Origin: Methylococcales bacterium
GTDB taxonomy: Bacteria > Pseudomonadota > Gammaproteobacteria > Methylococcales > Methylomonadaceae
NCBI GenBank assembly: GCA_028712795.1
Contig: JAQTPT010000007.1
Coordinates: 27,487-91,486 of the forward strand
Direction of reading: 5' to 3'
Length of the DNA stretch: 64,000 nt
The position numbers and the translations under genes are program-made. This document shows, piece after piece, positions 1 to 8,877 of the stretch; the first letter of the stretch is position 1, and each line of letters opens with the position of its first letter. The notes beneath the pieces were generated by a model. The model was given only the letters and a program-made list of their open reading frames with translations, was not told the origin of the DNA and searched no databases.

Positions 1-616
1 CAGTTTGCTGTTGAGAGCCATTTAAGCGGGGGATATGGTCGAGATATTGGCTGGAATGGTTAATCTTTCTTATGGTGCGCTGGGTGCTATTGCTGTTCAA
101 GGAGCGGATGTTTTAGATCGGCTTTTTTCAGACAAGATCAATCAATGCGTTTATGGTAGCCCTGAAAATTATTCAGAGGTTTATTGTTTGTTTATTTATT
201 TATTTATCCAAAAGCCTTATCAATGCGGATTTTGATAAAGCTTTTCAAATGGTTCATGACAGTAAAATATCCAAGTTGGGTAAGAGCGGCAAACTCACAG
301 AAGAAAATGCTGAGGAAGTTCTAAGGCGATTTCCAAGAATGAATATATCCAAATTACGCAGGATTTTTATTCATTTTCAAGGCGTAAAAAGGGGCGCATA
401 GCGAGCTATGTAACCCTTTTTACAACGCAGAAAATGGATAAAAAGACCAGAAAGTTGGGTAAATTCTTTGCCGGAAATCGCCTAAGGTCAGGCTATTTTA
501 AAACACCCGATTTGAGTGACTGTCTTTACGAATAACAGGCTTTTTACTTAATGAGGGTACAATGGCTAAATGCAGACTGCTTGTTCACAGTTTAAAAATA
601 AAAAAGGCGGGTTTTT
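1..616. other. Decayed left edge with a repeat insertion
   Basis: No complete gene is visible. Frame 1 from the window edge reads 20 residues (QFAVESHLSGGYGRDIGWNG) to a stop at 61-63 and may be the end of a gene lying to the left. A second open frame around 220-324 (ending KSGKLTEENAEEVL) runs straight into the 158-bp repeat at 325, so it looks like a gene remnant cut by that insertion. I recognise neither piece. The stretch 486-600 is A/T-rich and probably carries the promoter of the gene at 617. Confidence 0.3.
325..482 (+). mobile_element. MITE-like inverted-repeat element, copy A (158 bp)
   Basis: Starts GGCGATTTCC and ends GGAAATCGCC, perfect 10-bp terminal inverted repeats, flanked on both sides by TAA (322-324 and 483-485), which reads as a 3-bp target duplication. 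The centre is also palindromic (CATAGC-GAGC-TATG, AAAAAGG/CCCTTTTT). It has no coding capacity. Near-identical 158-bp copies lie at 9525-9682 and, inverted, at 35762-35919; long forms lie at 45625 and 58155. The insertion seems to have cut an open frame ending at about 324. Confidence 0.85.
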
Positions 617-1000
617 ATGGGGTGGAGAGAACGCAAACAAGAAGAAACCTATTCCGATGAAGAAGTTGGGGCGCGTCTGAAAGATGAGTTGCCGCTTTGG
701 TATTTGGAAAATGGGTGGATTCGACGTAAATACAAGACCAGCGGATGGAAAAGCACCCTGATGGTGGTCAATACGGTGGGACATTTGGCAGAGGTGGCCT
801 TCCATCATCCGGATCTTACGGTTTCTTATGCTTTTGTGATCGTTAAGTTAATGAATCACGCTGCAAAAGGAATCACCAACAAGGATTTTGAACTGGCGCA
901 TAAGATCGAAGAGGTCATTATGTGGCAGCCCGGTAAAGAAGGCGGCGCATTAGAAGGCACCCCCGATGATCCCCGGTTTAAATACATCAAATATGATTGA
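617..1000 (+). CDS. 4a-hydroxytetrahydrobiopterin dehydratase-like protein (PCD/DCoH family)
   Basis: 127 residues. The centre carries the family signature: a His-His-Pro-Asp stretch (AEVAFHHPDLTVSY, residues about 59-72) followed by a conserved His (KLMNHAAKGITNKDFELA), the pattern of pterin-4-alpha-carbinolamine dehydratases, which dehydrate the 4a-carbinolamine made by aromatic amino acid hydroxylases and recycle pterin cofactors. The N-terminal 40 residues are longer than in compact PhhB proteins (about 95-115 residues) and rich in charge. The ATG follows AAGGCGG with good spacing. No hydroxylase gene is adjacent, so the physiological partner is unknown; bacterial members outside phenylalanine operons often work in molybdopterin or unknown pterin metabolism. 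Confidence 0.75.
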   Translation: MGWRERKQEETYSDEEVGARLKDELPLWYLENGWIRRKYKTSGWKSTLMVVNTVGHLAEVAFHHPDLTVSYAFVIVKLMNHAAKGITNKDFELAHKIEEVIMWQPGKEGGALEGTPDDPRFKYIKYD

Positions 1001-1075
1001 TTTCAGGCGAGGCATGGTCTGGGCTATGGGCTGTCGTGTAGTTCCCCAATCGGGGGAAACAAATGCCGGGTTGGC

Positions 1076-4000
1076 TTAGTTCTCATCAGATTTTATTGAT
1101 GGTGGAAGGGTGAAATAAAAAGTGCTGCCCTTTCCAGGTTGGCTATTGAAATGCAAAGTGCCTTCATGGGCTTCGATAAGGGAGCGGCTGATTGATAACC
1201 CCATGCCCATGCCTTCCGGTTTGGTCGTGTAAAAAGGCATTAATATTTTTTGTTGTTGGCTTTCATCAATCCCCGGCCCATTATCTTTTATCCTGACTTG
1301 TATGCCATTTTGGGGAGTCAATTGGCTATGGATGGATAAATTGCGTTGCTGGTTTCCGGGTAATTTTTCCAAGACATCTATGCTGTTTCGGATCAGGTTT
1401 ATAATGACCTGCTCAATTTGTACATGATCGACATTGATCGCCGGCAGATGGTTTTCCAGGTTAAAAGTGAGCTTTATGTTGTGGTGATTTAGTTCAGTGA
1501 TGCAAAAGTTGACTGCGTCATTAATTAACGTATTGATATCGGCGCTTGAGCGGTGTTTTGACTGGAAGTTGACAAAATCCCTCATGCGATGAATTATTCG
1601 TCCCGCCCGTAAAGCTTGCTGCTGGGTTTTGAGTAAGATCTCGGAGAGCTTTGCCAAATCTGTATTTTCTGTGTTAACAAGGTTCAAGCTGACTTGCGTA
1701 TAGCTTGAAATCGCCGACAGGGGTTGGTTGACTTCATGGGCAATGCCGGAAGCCATTTCGCCCATCAGCCCAAGGCGGGTGATATGGGCGAGTTGGTTTA
1801 GATGTTCTTTGTCTTGCTTTTCCCGGTGCTTGCGCAAACTCACATCGCGCACAATAGCAGTGAAATAGCGTGCATTATCGATTGAATACTCCGCTATGGA
1901 CAGATCCAGTGGCACTATTGAACCATTTTTGCGCAGGCCTTCAATTTCCTTAATTTGACCGGCCGATGGCATTGAATGGAGCAAACCTGCATTAGCTTGC
2001 GCGATCAGTTTGTTCATGCTGCAACCCAAGAGTTCATTGGGTTTATAGCCGAAAATAGTTTCTACAGCGGCGTTAGAGGATACGATGATATCGGACTGGT
2101 CAAAAGTGATAATGCCTTCCACTGACGCATTAAAGATGGCATTGAGTTTGGCTTCAGTCTGTATGCGTTGGGTAATGTCATACAGTATAACCAAATACAC
2201 ACCCGAAAAACTCTGATCAATGGCAGCAGCACTTGCCAAAACGGTTTTAATGTTGTTGTTTTTGCAGTGAATTTCTAACTCTATAGGTGGAAATGCCCCC
2301 TTATTCTGCTCGGCTTTTTCCAGTGTCATTTGCCAGGTAGTCTTGACCCATTGCCGATAATCCGGATCAGGATAGGCTTTAGGCCTCCAGTCAGCCAGGG
2401 TGGGAATATCTTCCAGGGTGTATCCAAAAGTTTTCACAAATGCCTGATTGACCAGGTTAATGTTAAACTGTCCATCAGTCAACGCTATCGGTACGGGGGA
2501 AATGTCAATAAGGGAACGGAATTTTGCCTCACTGGCCTTTAGTTCATTTTCGATACGTTTGCGCTCGGTGATGTTACGGCAAAACACGCAAAACTGCTGA
2601 TGTTCGGGTAAAAAGGCGACCGATATTTCAATATCAATGAGATGGCCGTCCTTATGACGGTGACGGGTTTCGAACAGGTCATGGCCTTGCATGGCGACCT
2701 TGCCAATATGCGCTTTTATTTGCGCCGGATCTTCAAGCGCTTCTAATTGGCTGATGGGCATATTCAATAACTCATCCACCGAATATCCGCTCATTTTTGC
2801 ATAAGACTCATTGACTTGCAGTAAATTACCCATCAAATCAACTATCCAAAACCCGTCCAGGGATATATCGATCATCGCTTTGAGTTGAACCAATACCTGT
2901 TCTGCCTTTTTGCGGGCAGTGATGTTTTCAAGGCTGATCACAACTTCATGATTTAAATTTTGCAGCGGCAAAACACTCATGTGAAACCAGTTCCTTTGAT
3001 TAAGCATGTCGCAGGGGTACTCCAAAAAAAATGTCTTTTGTTTACCTTTTGTTACAGCCGAAATGCCGGCTCGAACAGCATCTGACTCGTCGCAATTTTT
3101 ACACGCGTCCAAATAATGGTGGCCCAGCATATCCTGGCCGATTGGCAATACGCCATTTTCATTGTCAAATTGCCGCCATGCGCCGTTAACGGCAATAATA
3201 ACACCGTGCCTGTCCAGCACTGCGATTTGCGAGTTCAGCGAGTTCAGTATGCAGGCATTAAAGGCCTCACTGTCACGCAGTTTTTCTTCCATTTGCTTAC
3301 GTTCGGTGATGTCGGTCATGAAGCCGTGCCAGAGTATGTCGCCGTTCGGTTCCCGCTCGGGCAGCGAACTGCCGGATAGCCAGCGTACCGAGCCATCTTC
3401 AAGTTTCACCCGAAATTCGTGGTTCCATACGGCTAAGTCCTGTGCTGACTTATGGATGGATGTCCACACGCTGATGGCATCGTCCGGGTGAAGAAGGGCA
3501 AATATTTTGGTAGCATCCTCGCTGACTTCCTCAGGCTTGAGATGGAATAGAGTGCGAATGCTTTCACTGGCGTAAGGAAGGCTGTGACTGCCATCGGGGC
3601 GCAAACGGTATTGATAGACAAGTCCGGGAACCCGGCTGGCGATTTTGTTAAGCCTATTGAAAGCCTCTTGCTGGGCCATCTGCGCTATATTTCTCTGCTG
3701 TATCTCAGCTTCCAGTTGTGCCGCACTGGGTAAAGACAAGGCCCGGGGAATAAGCCATAGCATTAGCACGGCGGTGGCCAACGAAATAATGGCTGTAAAG
3801 GCTTTAAGCAAACCATCCAGCCAATAGAGCGGAATCCAGATTGTGATTACTGACAGTAAATGGGTGGTTCCGCAGGCAACAATAAAGCCGGCAAAAAGGG
3901 TGACCAGCCATGGATAGGGGAAATCTTTACGATGCCGGATAAAATAGATAAGCGTTACGGGTATGGAATAATAGGCAAGAGTGATCAGCAAATCTGAAAT

Positions 4001-4093
4001 AACGTGCAACCAAAGCAAGACAGGGCTCCACAACAGGCAATAGCCATGGGGAATAAGGTCTTTAATATCAAAAAGATCAATCACTGATTGCAT
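1076..4093 (-). CDS. Hybrid-free PAS sensor histidine kinase with ethylene-receptor-type membrane domain
   Basis: 1005 residues. The first ~130 residues form three hydrophobic helices closely resembling the plant ETR1 ethylene-binding domain: D34, Y41, I44, P45 in ISDLLITLAYYSIP and I71, C74, H78 in FIVACGTTHL match all seven ETR1 residues (D25, Y32, I35, P36, I62, C65, H69); the Cys and His hold Cu(I) in ETR1. Then come about five PAS/PAC repeats (ITERK, ITARK, ITQR, VSLRK ends), a HisKA box with H786 (SGIAHEVNQPLSAI) and a HATPase with NGPGID and GMGMGLSIS. No receiver domain. The gene diverges from the Met-rich protein at 4185. The signal (ethylene, copper or other) is inference from the domain. 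Confidence 0.9.
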   Translation of the reverse strand: MQSVIDLFDIKDLIPHGYCLLWSPVLLWLHVISDLLITLAYYSIPVTLIYFIRHRKDFPYPWLVTLFAGFIVACGTTHLLSVITIWIPLYWLDGLLKAFTAIISLATAVLMLWLIPRALSLPSAAQLEAEIQQRNIAQMAQQEAFNRLNKIASRVPGLVYQYRLRPDGSHSLPYASESIRTLFHLKPEEVSEDATKIFALLHPDDAISVWTSIHKSAQDLAVWNHEFRVKLEDGSVRWLSGSSLPEREPNGDILWHGFMTDITERKQMEEKLRDSEAFNACILNSLNSQIAVLDRHGVIIAVNGAWRQFDNENGVLPIGQDMLGHHYLDACKNCDESDAVRAGISAVTKGKQKTFFLEYPCDMLNQRNWFHMSVLPLQNLNHEVVISLENITARKKAEQVLVQLKAMIDISLDGFWIVDLMGNLLQVNESYAKMSGYSVDELLNMPISQLEALEDPAQIKAHIGKVAMQGHDLFETRHRHKDGHLIDIEISVAFLPEHQQFCVFCRNITERKRIENELKASEAKFRSLIDISPVPIALTDGQFNINLVNQAFVKTFGYTLEDIPTLADWRPKAYPDPDYRQWVKTTWQMTLEKAEQNKGAFPPIELEIHCKNNNIKTVLASAAAIDQSFSGVYLVILYDITQRIQTEAKLNAIFNASVEGIITFDQSDIIVSSNAAVETIFGYKPNELLGCSMNKLIAQANAGLLHSMPSAGQIKEIEGLRKNGSIVPLDLSIAEYSIDNARYFTAIVRDVSLRKHREKQDKEHLNQLAHITRLGLMGEMASGIAHEVNQPLSAISSYTQVSLNLVNTENTDLAKLSEILLKTQQQALRAGRIIHRMRDFVNFQSKHRSSADINTLINDAVNFCITELNHHNIKLTFNLENHLPAINVDHVQIEQVIINLIRNSIDVLEKLPGNQQRNLSIHSQLTPQNGIQVRIKDNGPGIDESQQQKILMPFYTTKPEGMGMGLSISRSLIEAHEGTLHFNSQPGKGSTFYFTLPPSIKSDEN

Positions 4094-4184
4094 TGGTAAA
4101 TTGAATTTGCGGCTTATTAATAGTTTGTTAACAATAACAATGTTAAGGTGAGTTTTCTATAACAATAATTTAAGAGGTAATCAC

Positions 4185-4508
4185 ATGATTATACCAGCGA
4201 AGTTAATCGCAGTTTTGGCTTTGGTTTTTTTAAGTCAGGTAAGTTTGGCGGTTGAGCCTGCCGAAAATAAACCTGAAATAAAGATGGATCATGCCATGGG
4301 TAAAATGGATGACGCTAAAATGATGGAACATTTAAAAACGAGGCAAGAGCAGATACTGAAGATGCATGACCTTTCCAATAAAATTCTTGCAGAAACCGAT
4401 CCAAAGAAAAAGCAGGCATTAAAAGATGAGCAGCTTGAATTGATTAAAGCCGAGCACATGCAAATGATGTCTATGCATCATCAAAAAATGATGAATATGG
4501 GTAAATAA
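4185..4508 (+). CDS. Secreted Met/His-rich small protein, possible copper binder
   Basis: 107 residues with a clear signal peptide (MIIPAKLIAVLALVFLSQVSLA). The mature part holds clusters typical of Cu(I)/Ag(I) ligands: MDHAMGKMDDAKMMEH near residue 35 and EHMQMMSMHHQKMMNMGK at the C-terminus, with a charged helical middle. No defined enzyme domain is seen. AGAGGT precedes the ATG. It is transcribed away from the ETR1-like kinase at 1076-4093; since ETR1 domains need copper, a shared copper theme is possible but only inferred. Family not recognised by name. Confidence 0.7.
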   Translation: MIIPAKLIAVLALVFLSQVSLAVEPAENKPEIKMDHAMGKMDDAKMMEHLKTRQEQILKMHDLSNKILAETDPKKKQALKDEQLELIKAEHMQMMSMHHQKMMNMGK

Positions 4509-4577
4509 AGCAAAGATCTTTTAATTACCTTTCTTAAGGACATATTTTGAAAGGTAACGCAAAGAAAAACGAATAAA

Positions 4578-4614
4578 GGTTGGGTTGTGACAGGATTCAT
4601 GTCGTAACCCAACC
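4578..4614. terminator. Hairpin between convergent genes
   Basis: GGTTGGGTT at 4578 pairs with AACCCAACC ending at 4614 around a 19-bp middle. It sits between the Met-rich gene (+) and the NtrC-type regulator (-), with no clear T-tract, so it may be either a terminator or one of the AACCCAACC-type palindromes also seen near 37.9 kb. Confidence 0.4.
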
Positions 4615-4711
4615 CGTCGAAAGGCCTTTTGACCTAATAAAAATCCGCAAGGGTTAGGTCAGAATCCAACAGACTGGTTTTGTCAGGGCCTTATTCAAGT
4701 GTGATAACTAT

Positions 4712-6145
4712 TCAATCCACTATTTTCAGGTTATATTTTCGCACCCGATAGCGTAGCGTTTCCCGGGTTGCGCCCAGTGCCCGTGCGGCTGCAGTCAGGT
4801 TATTATCGGCCCGCTCAAGCGCGGTTTTAATGATAAACCGATCCATGTCATCCAGTGCCATACTGCCATCTAAAGGCAAATAAATGCCTTGTCCGCTCGC
4901 TTTTGCCTGAGGGTTGATATTGATATCCGCAAGTCCTTGGTCCCGATCCATTGATCCGGCCTGGTGAGGCTGCCTGGGCAATTGCAGCCATTGTCCGGGA
5001 AATGTTGTGCCATCTGAAAATAAAACACAACGTTCAATGACATTGCGTAATTCCCTGACATTGCCCGGCCAGTAATGCGCTTTAAGCATGTCCCATACCT
5101 CATCGGGAATATTTTTCACCTGCCGTCCGGCTTTGGCGTTGTATTCTGCTACAAATAGCGGCACCAGTTCGTCAAGATCTTCAACGGCTTCACGCAGTGG
5201 CGGCAGGATTACCTTAAACACGCTTAAACGATGATATAAATCTGTGCGAAAGCTGCCGTTCTGCGCCATTTGTTCCAGGTCGCGGTTACTGGCAGCGACA
5301 ATCTGCACATCAACACTGATCTCCTTTTCCCCACCCAAACGCCGCACTTTGTGATCTTCGATGGCTTTAAGCAATTTGGCTTGCAAATCCAACGGCATTT
5401 CACCAATTTCATCCATGAACAGGGTTCCGCCGTCGGCCTGTTCCAGTAAGCCCCGATGCCGTCCTGACGCACCCGTAAACGCCCCCGGTTCATGGCCGAA
5501 CAACTCTGATTCGAGCAATTCCCGTGGCAATGCCGCGCAATTTACTTCAATCATTGGCTGTTGCGCGCGAGGGCCTCCGTAGTGCAGGATGCGCGCGGTC
5601 AAACCTTTGCCGGTGCCGCTTTCGCCGCCGATAATCAAGGCACTGAACGGTACTTGCGTCAGTTTTGCCAATAGTTGCCGGATACCTTGCGCTTGCTGGC
5701 TATGGCCCAAGTAAGCCTCCGGCGAGTAACGCCTGTGGCTTTGCTTGGTTTGGTCGATAACGCGGCGTTGTATGGATGCACTGCGGGTAGCACTGGTCAC
5801 GACCAGATCGAGACGCTCCAAATCACAGGGTTTTTCCAGAAAATCATAAGCGCCCAGCCGCAGAGCCCTTACCGAATCGGGCACACTGCCGTAACCGGTT
5901 AAAAACAGCCATTCGGCATAGCTGACATGCTTTTTTATCGTTTCCATAAAGTCAAGGGCGTTGCCATCCGGCAGGTTCATGTCGGAAAGGATCAACAGCG
6001 GCTCTATGCGGTCTTTTAGTAGCAAGGTCTTGGCTTGAGCTAACGTGTCAGCCAATACTACCTCCCAGCCTAATTGCCGGTAATGGCGTGAGAGTTCGGT
6101 GCCAAGCAGTTTTTCATCTTCTATGATGAGGAGGGTTTCTATCAT
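4712..6145 (-). CDS. NtrC-type sigma-54-dependent response regulator
   Basis: 477 residues: receiver domain (phosphoacceptor D55 in LILSDMNLPDG, FLEKPCD lysine), AAA+ sigma-54 activation domain (Walker A GGESGTGKG, GAFTGA loop that contacts sigma-54, Walker B GGTLFMDEIGEM), and a C-terminal Fis-type helix-turn-helix (NNLTAAARALGATRETLRYR). It should activate sigma-54 promoters when phosphorylated by the kinase immediately upstream. Its start codon overlaps the stop of that kinase (6142-6145), indicating translational coupling. Target genes are not evident from the sequence. Confidence 0.93.
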   Translation of the reverse strand: MIETLLIIEDEKLLGTELSRHYRQLGWEVVLADTLAQAKTLLLKDRIEPLLILSDMNLPDGNALDFMETIKKHVSYAEWLFLTGYGSVPDSVRALRLGAYDFLEKPCDLERLDLVVTSATRSASIQRRVIDQTKQSHRRYSPEAYLGHSQQAQGIRQLLAKLTQVPFSALIIGGESGTGKGLTARILHYGGPRAQQPMIEVNCAALPRELLESELFGHEPGAFTGASGRHRGLLEQADGGTLFMDEIGEMPLDLQAKLLKAIEDHKVRRLGGEKEISVDVQIVAASNRDLEQMAQNGSFRTDLYHRLSVFKVILPPLREAVEDLDELVPLFVAEYNAKAGRQVKNIPDEVWDMLKAHYWPGNVRELRNVIERCVLFSDGTTFPGQWLQLPRQPHQAGSMDRDQGLADININPQAKASGQGIYLPLDGSMALDDMDRFIIKTALERADNNLTAAARALGATRETLRYRVRKYNLKIVD

Positions 6146-7593
6146 GATTTATTTCCAGGCAAGCAGTCTTTAGGCAACAATACTGTAACACAAGCGCCAT
6201 GCGGTTGCCGGTTGCCCAATTTTATCGTCCCCCCCACGTCCTTGACAAAACGCTGCACCATTGCCAAGCCCAAGCCAGTGCCGCCTTGACGGGTTGTGCG
6301 GAAAGGGCGTATGCCATAGTTAAGCATGTCTTTAGAAAAACCGGGGCCATTGTCAAATACATCAATGCGCAAGCCCTGGTTATTAGTGCGTGCCTTGATG
6401 CAGATTGAGCCTGAGCTGTTGTCCAGAGCATCGACGGAATTCAGTAGCAAATTTAACAAAGCCTGGCGTATGCCGCTTTGAGGGAGATGGACAGCCAAGG
6501 CGCCGGGGGTGTCACTCGTCAACTCAATTGTTTGGGCAATTTGGTAGCGGGTTAAGGTCAGCAAATCCTGAATGAGTGCTGCCAGATCAAAATCGGCGGC
6601 TGTCTCGGGTGAATGACGGCTTTGGTCAAGCATGTCGTTTAGCAGTCTCGCCAGGCGTTTTAGTTCGCTACTGATCAGATCCATCCTTTCGCATTGATGC
6701 CGGTCATCAATTTCATGGCGCAGATTGCTGAAAGCCATCTGAATACCTGCCAGCGGGTTACGGATTTCGTGCGCCAATTCAGCGGCGACCTCTCCGATTG
6801 CCGCCAAGCGTTCTGCTCTCGCCAGGCTATATTGCTGCTCCAGAAGGGCTTGTGTGGCTAATCTGACTTCCCTTTGCAAGGATTGCGCATACAAGCGTTT
6901 GGCTTCTTCCAATTCTGCCAGATGTATGACCAGCGCGTTATAGCTGTTAAAAACCGGAAACAGCAAAGGATCCAGGTGATCTATGGTGATAGGCGTATAG
7001 TTTTCTTCCGTGAGCCGTTCCAGCAACTGCCTGAGATCGTTGAGCGGATGCAATATCCGAAAGTGTAGAAACAGCATCGCTCCCATTAAGATCAGGGTAA
7101 AGGTGACTAAGGCAATGTACAGTTCAGTCTGGGTGTTAAAATTAATGTCCTCCAATAATTTTTCCCGCCGCAAGCCTTCTTCATCAAGGGTTTGGCTCAT
7201 GACTTCAAGAGCCTGAATCAGACGGGCATTTTTTTGGTTTTTATCCAGTTTACCGACATTAGCCAGAAGATTGCCAACTTCCTCCAGGCTTTTTCTTGTA
7301 GAAGGCTGTAAATAACGGTTATCGGCTACTAATGCCTTCATGTCATTGAGGGTTTTAGTCAATGCGCCGCGTTGGGAATTGGGGGCTGTTTCGGTGACGT
7401 AGCCAATCAAGGATTGCTGTAAGCCTACCGATACAGTTTGAATGCGGTGGGAATAGTCTACGTATGACAAGACGGTTTCAAAATGATGCAGATTGCGCCA
7501 GACCATGCCGCCTAGAATAGATAGCGCTAACAGCAACAACCCAAAGAATGCCAGGGCACGGAGTTTTGCGGGTCGGTAAAGAATGGGGGTCAT
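6142..7593 (-). CDS. Membrane sensor histidine kinase (NtrB/AtoS-like pair partner)
   Basis: 483 residues. Two membrane segments (about residues 11-31 and 157-178) bracket a ~125-residue helical periplasmic domain, followed by a HAMP-like linker, coiled coil, HisKA (AELAHEIRNPLAGI, phospho-His near residue 275) and HATPase (NSVDALDN, NGPGFS, GGTGLGLAMV). It partners with the overlapping NtrC-type regulator at 4712-6145. The periplasmic domain has no feature that names its signal. Confidence 0.9.
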   Translation of the reverse strand: MTPILYRPAKLRALAFFGLLLLALSILGGMVWRNLHHFETVLSYVDYSHRIQTVSVGLQQSLIGYVTETAPNSQRGALTKTLNDMKALVADNRYLQPSTRKSLEEVGNLLANVGKLDKNQKNARLIQALEVMSQTLDEEGLRREKLLEDINFNTQTELYIALVTFTLILMGAMLFLHFRILHPLNDLRQLLERLTEENYTPITIDHLDPLLFPVFNSYNALVIHLAELEEAKRLYAQSLQREVRLATQALLEQQYSLARAERLAAIGEVAAELAHEIRNPLAGIQMAFSNLRHEIDDRHQCERMDLISSELKRLARLLNDMLDQSRHSPETAADFDLAALIQDLLTLTRYQIAQTIELTSDTPGALAVHLPQSGIRQALLNLLLNSVDALDNSSGSICIKARTNNQGLRIDVFDNGPGFSKDMLNYGIRPFRTTRQGGTGLGLAMVQRFVKDVGGTIKLGNRQPHGACVTVLLPKDCLPGNKS

Positions 7594-7848
7594 GGCGTCT
7601 CTTTTTAACAGTTAATTGAATACGCAGTGGGTTGACTTGTCGTTTAAAGTACAGAACTATGAATTAACCGTTACATGTCAGATTTCAACTGTTGAAATAC
7701 GGGGCGGTTGCTTCGGCCTTGACAGGTCACGCAAAGAAAAATCAAAGCTGACTGGGTTACGATGAAGGCATGGAGAGGTTGCTGTTGCCAAGTGCAACAT
7801 GATCTTTCTTAGCAGTGCTGGGGAAGGAGGAAACCACACGTGCAGACT
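7594..7848. other. Intergenic, no gene seen
   Basis: Region upstream of the NtrB-like kinase and downstream of the TPR gene. I see no convincing coding frame or strong hairpin; it should contain the promoter of the two-component operon. Confidence 0.4.
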
Positions 7849-8877
7849 TTATAAATAGAGCTGTTTATAGGCGGCGATTTGCGCTGAAAAATCACTATTC
7901 GCTTGCGCCAATCCATTCAGATCGGCAGCTAATAATGCTTGGATATCAGCTTGACGGGCTACCTTTAAGTCACGTATTTTTTGCACCTCATCTTCCGCCC
8001 CTTTCAAATCTCCTTGTAAATAAAAGCTCACTGACAAGCCGTAATACGCGTAGCATTTTTTTTCATCGACTGTAACTAGCTCAATTTCTTTTCCTGAGCC
8101 AATTTTAAATGACCAGGGCTCTTGATTATCCGGCTTGCTCATAATCGATTTATCTTCCAACCATTCAATGGCTTGATTTTGGTAGCTTAAAGCCTGGCTT
8201 AAATACTCAAGGCGCCAGTAAAGCTTTGCGCTTTCAAGGGCGGAAAGCGGGTATTCTTTATTTCTTCCATACTCTTTAATGGCTTCCTCGTAATGGTTTT
8301 GTTTAAAGTATAAAGCCCCCAGATTGTTTCGATATTTAGGGATTGGCGCTATATCAATAGCGCTTAAAGATTCTACCTTGGCAGCTTCATGATAGCCTTG
8401 TTTTTCATAATAATTGGCCAGATCATTGTGTGCTTCGGCCAGTTTCGGATTTTGTCTTATAGCCTGCTCATAATGCTGCACGGCTTTATCGGGTTCGTTA
8501 TTGGCAGTATAAAACTCACCCAGAAATAAATTTACATTGGCGTCGTCTGGAGCCTCTTGATAAAGCGCCTCAATCGCTTCTTTAAAGGCTGGCTGGTCAA
8601 ATGTCTGGCGGATCCGTGCGATTTTCAAGCCCCATGCAGCTTGCTTATTTTGTGGATTAGCCTTGAATTCGGCCTCAAAAATCCGTTCAGCATCGGCATA
8701 ACGGCCAATATTTAAAGCATTATCGCCCTCAACGATTAACTGCCTGGCAGTAAGTTGAGGTTTTTTTGATAAGTCATAGATGTAGGCCATCCAACCGCCT
8801 AAACCTATCACACCGATTAATGCGGCGGCAAGAGAGATCTTTTTTAGGGTGTTCCATAGTTCTGATAAAAAGCTCAT
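7849..8877 (-). CDS. Membrane-anchored TPR protein
   Basis: 342 residues. One N-terminal membrane helix (about 13-32, LAAALIGVIGLGGWMAYIYDL) leaves the rest on one side of the inner membrane, most likely periplasmic. Tetratricopeptide repeats run from about 45 to 240 (for example GEFYTANNEPDKAVQHYEQAIRQ, NNLGALYFKQNHYEEAIKEYGR), a protein-interaction scaffold. The C-terminal 100 residues have a further degenerate repeat. No partner is indicated by its neighbours. Confident as a TPR protein, not in a function. Confidence 0.8.
   Translation of the reverse strand: MSFLSELWNTLKKISLAAALIGVIGLGGWMAYIYDLSKKPQLTARQLIVEGDNALNIGRYADAERIFEAEFKANPQNKQAAWGLKIARIRQTFDQPAFKEAIEALYQEAPDDANVNLFLGEFYTANNEPDKAVQHYEQAIRQNPKLAEAHNDLANYYEKQGYHEAAKVESLSAIDIAPIPKYRNNLGALYFKQNHYEEAIKEYGRNKEYPLSALESAKLYWRLEYLSQALSYQNQAIEWLEDKSIMSKPDNQEPWSFKIGSGKEIELVTVDEKKCYAYYGLSVSFYLQGDLKGAEDEVQKIRDLKVARQADIQALLAADLNGLAQANSDFSAQIAAYKQLYL

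Noticed and set aside
566..808. Minus-strand open frame opposite the pterin dehydratase-like gene
   Set aside because: Lies wholly opposite a gene with a clear family match and shows no domain or ribosome site.
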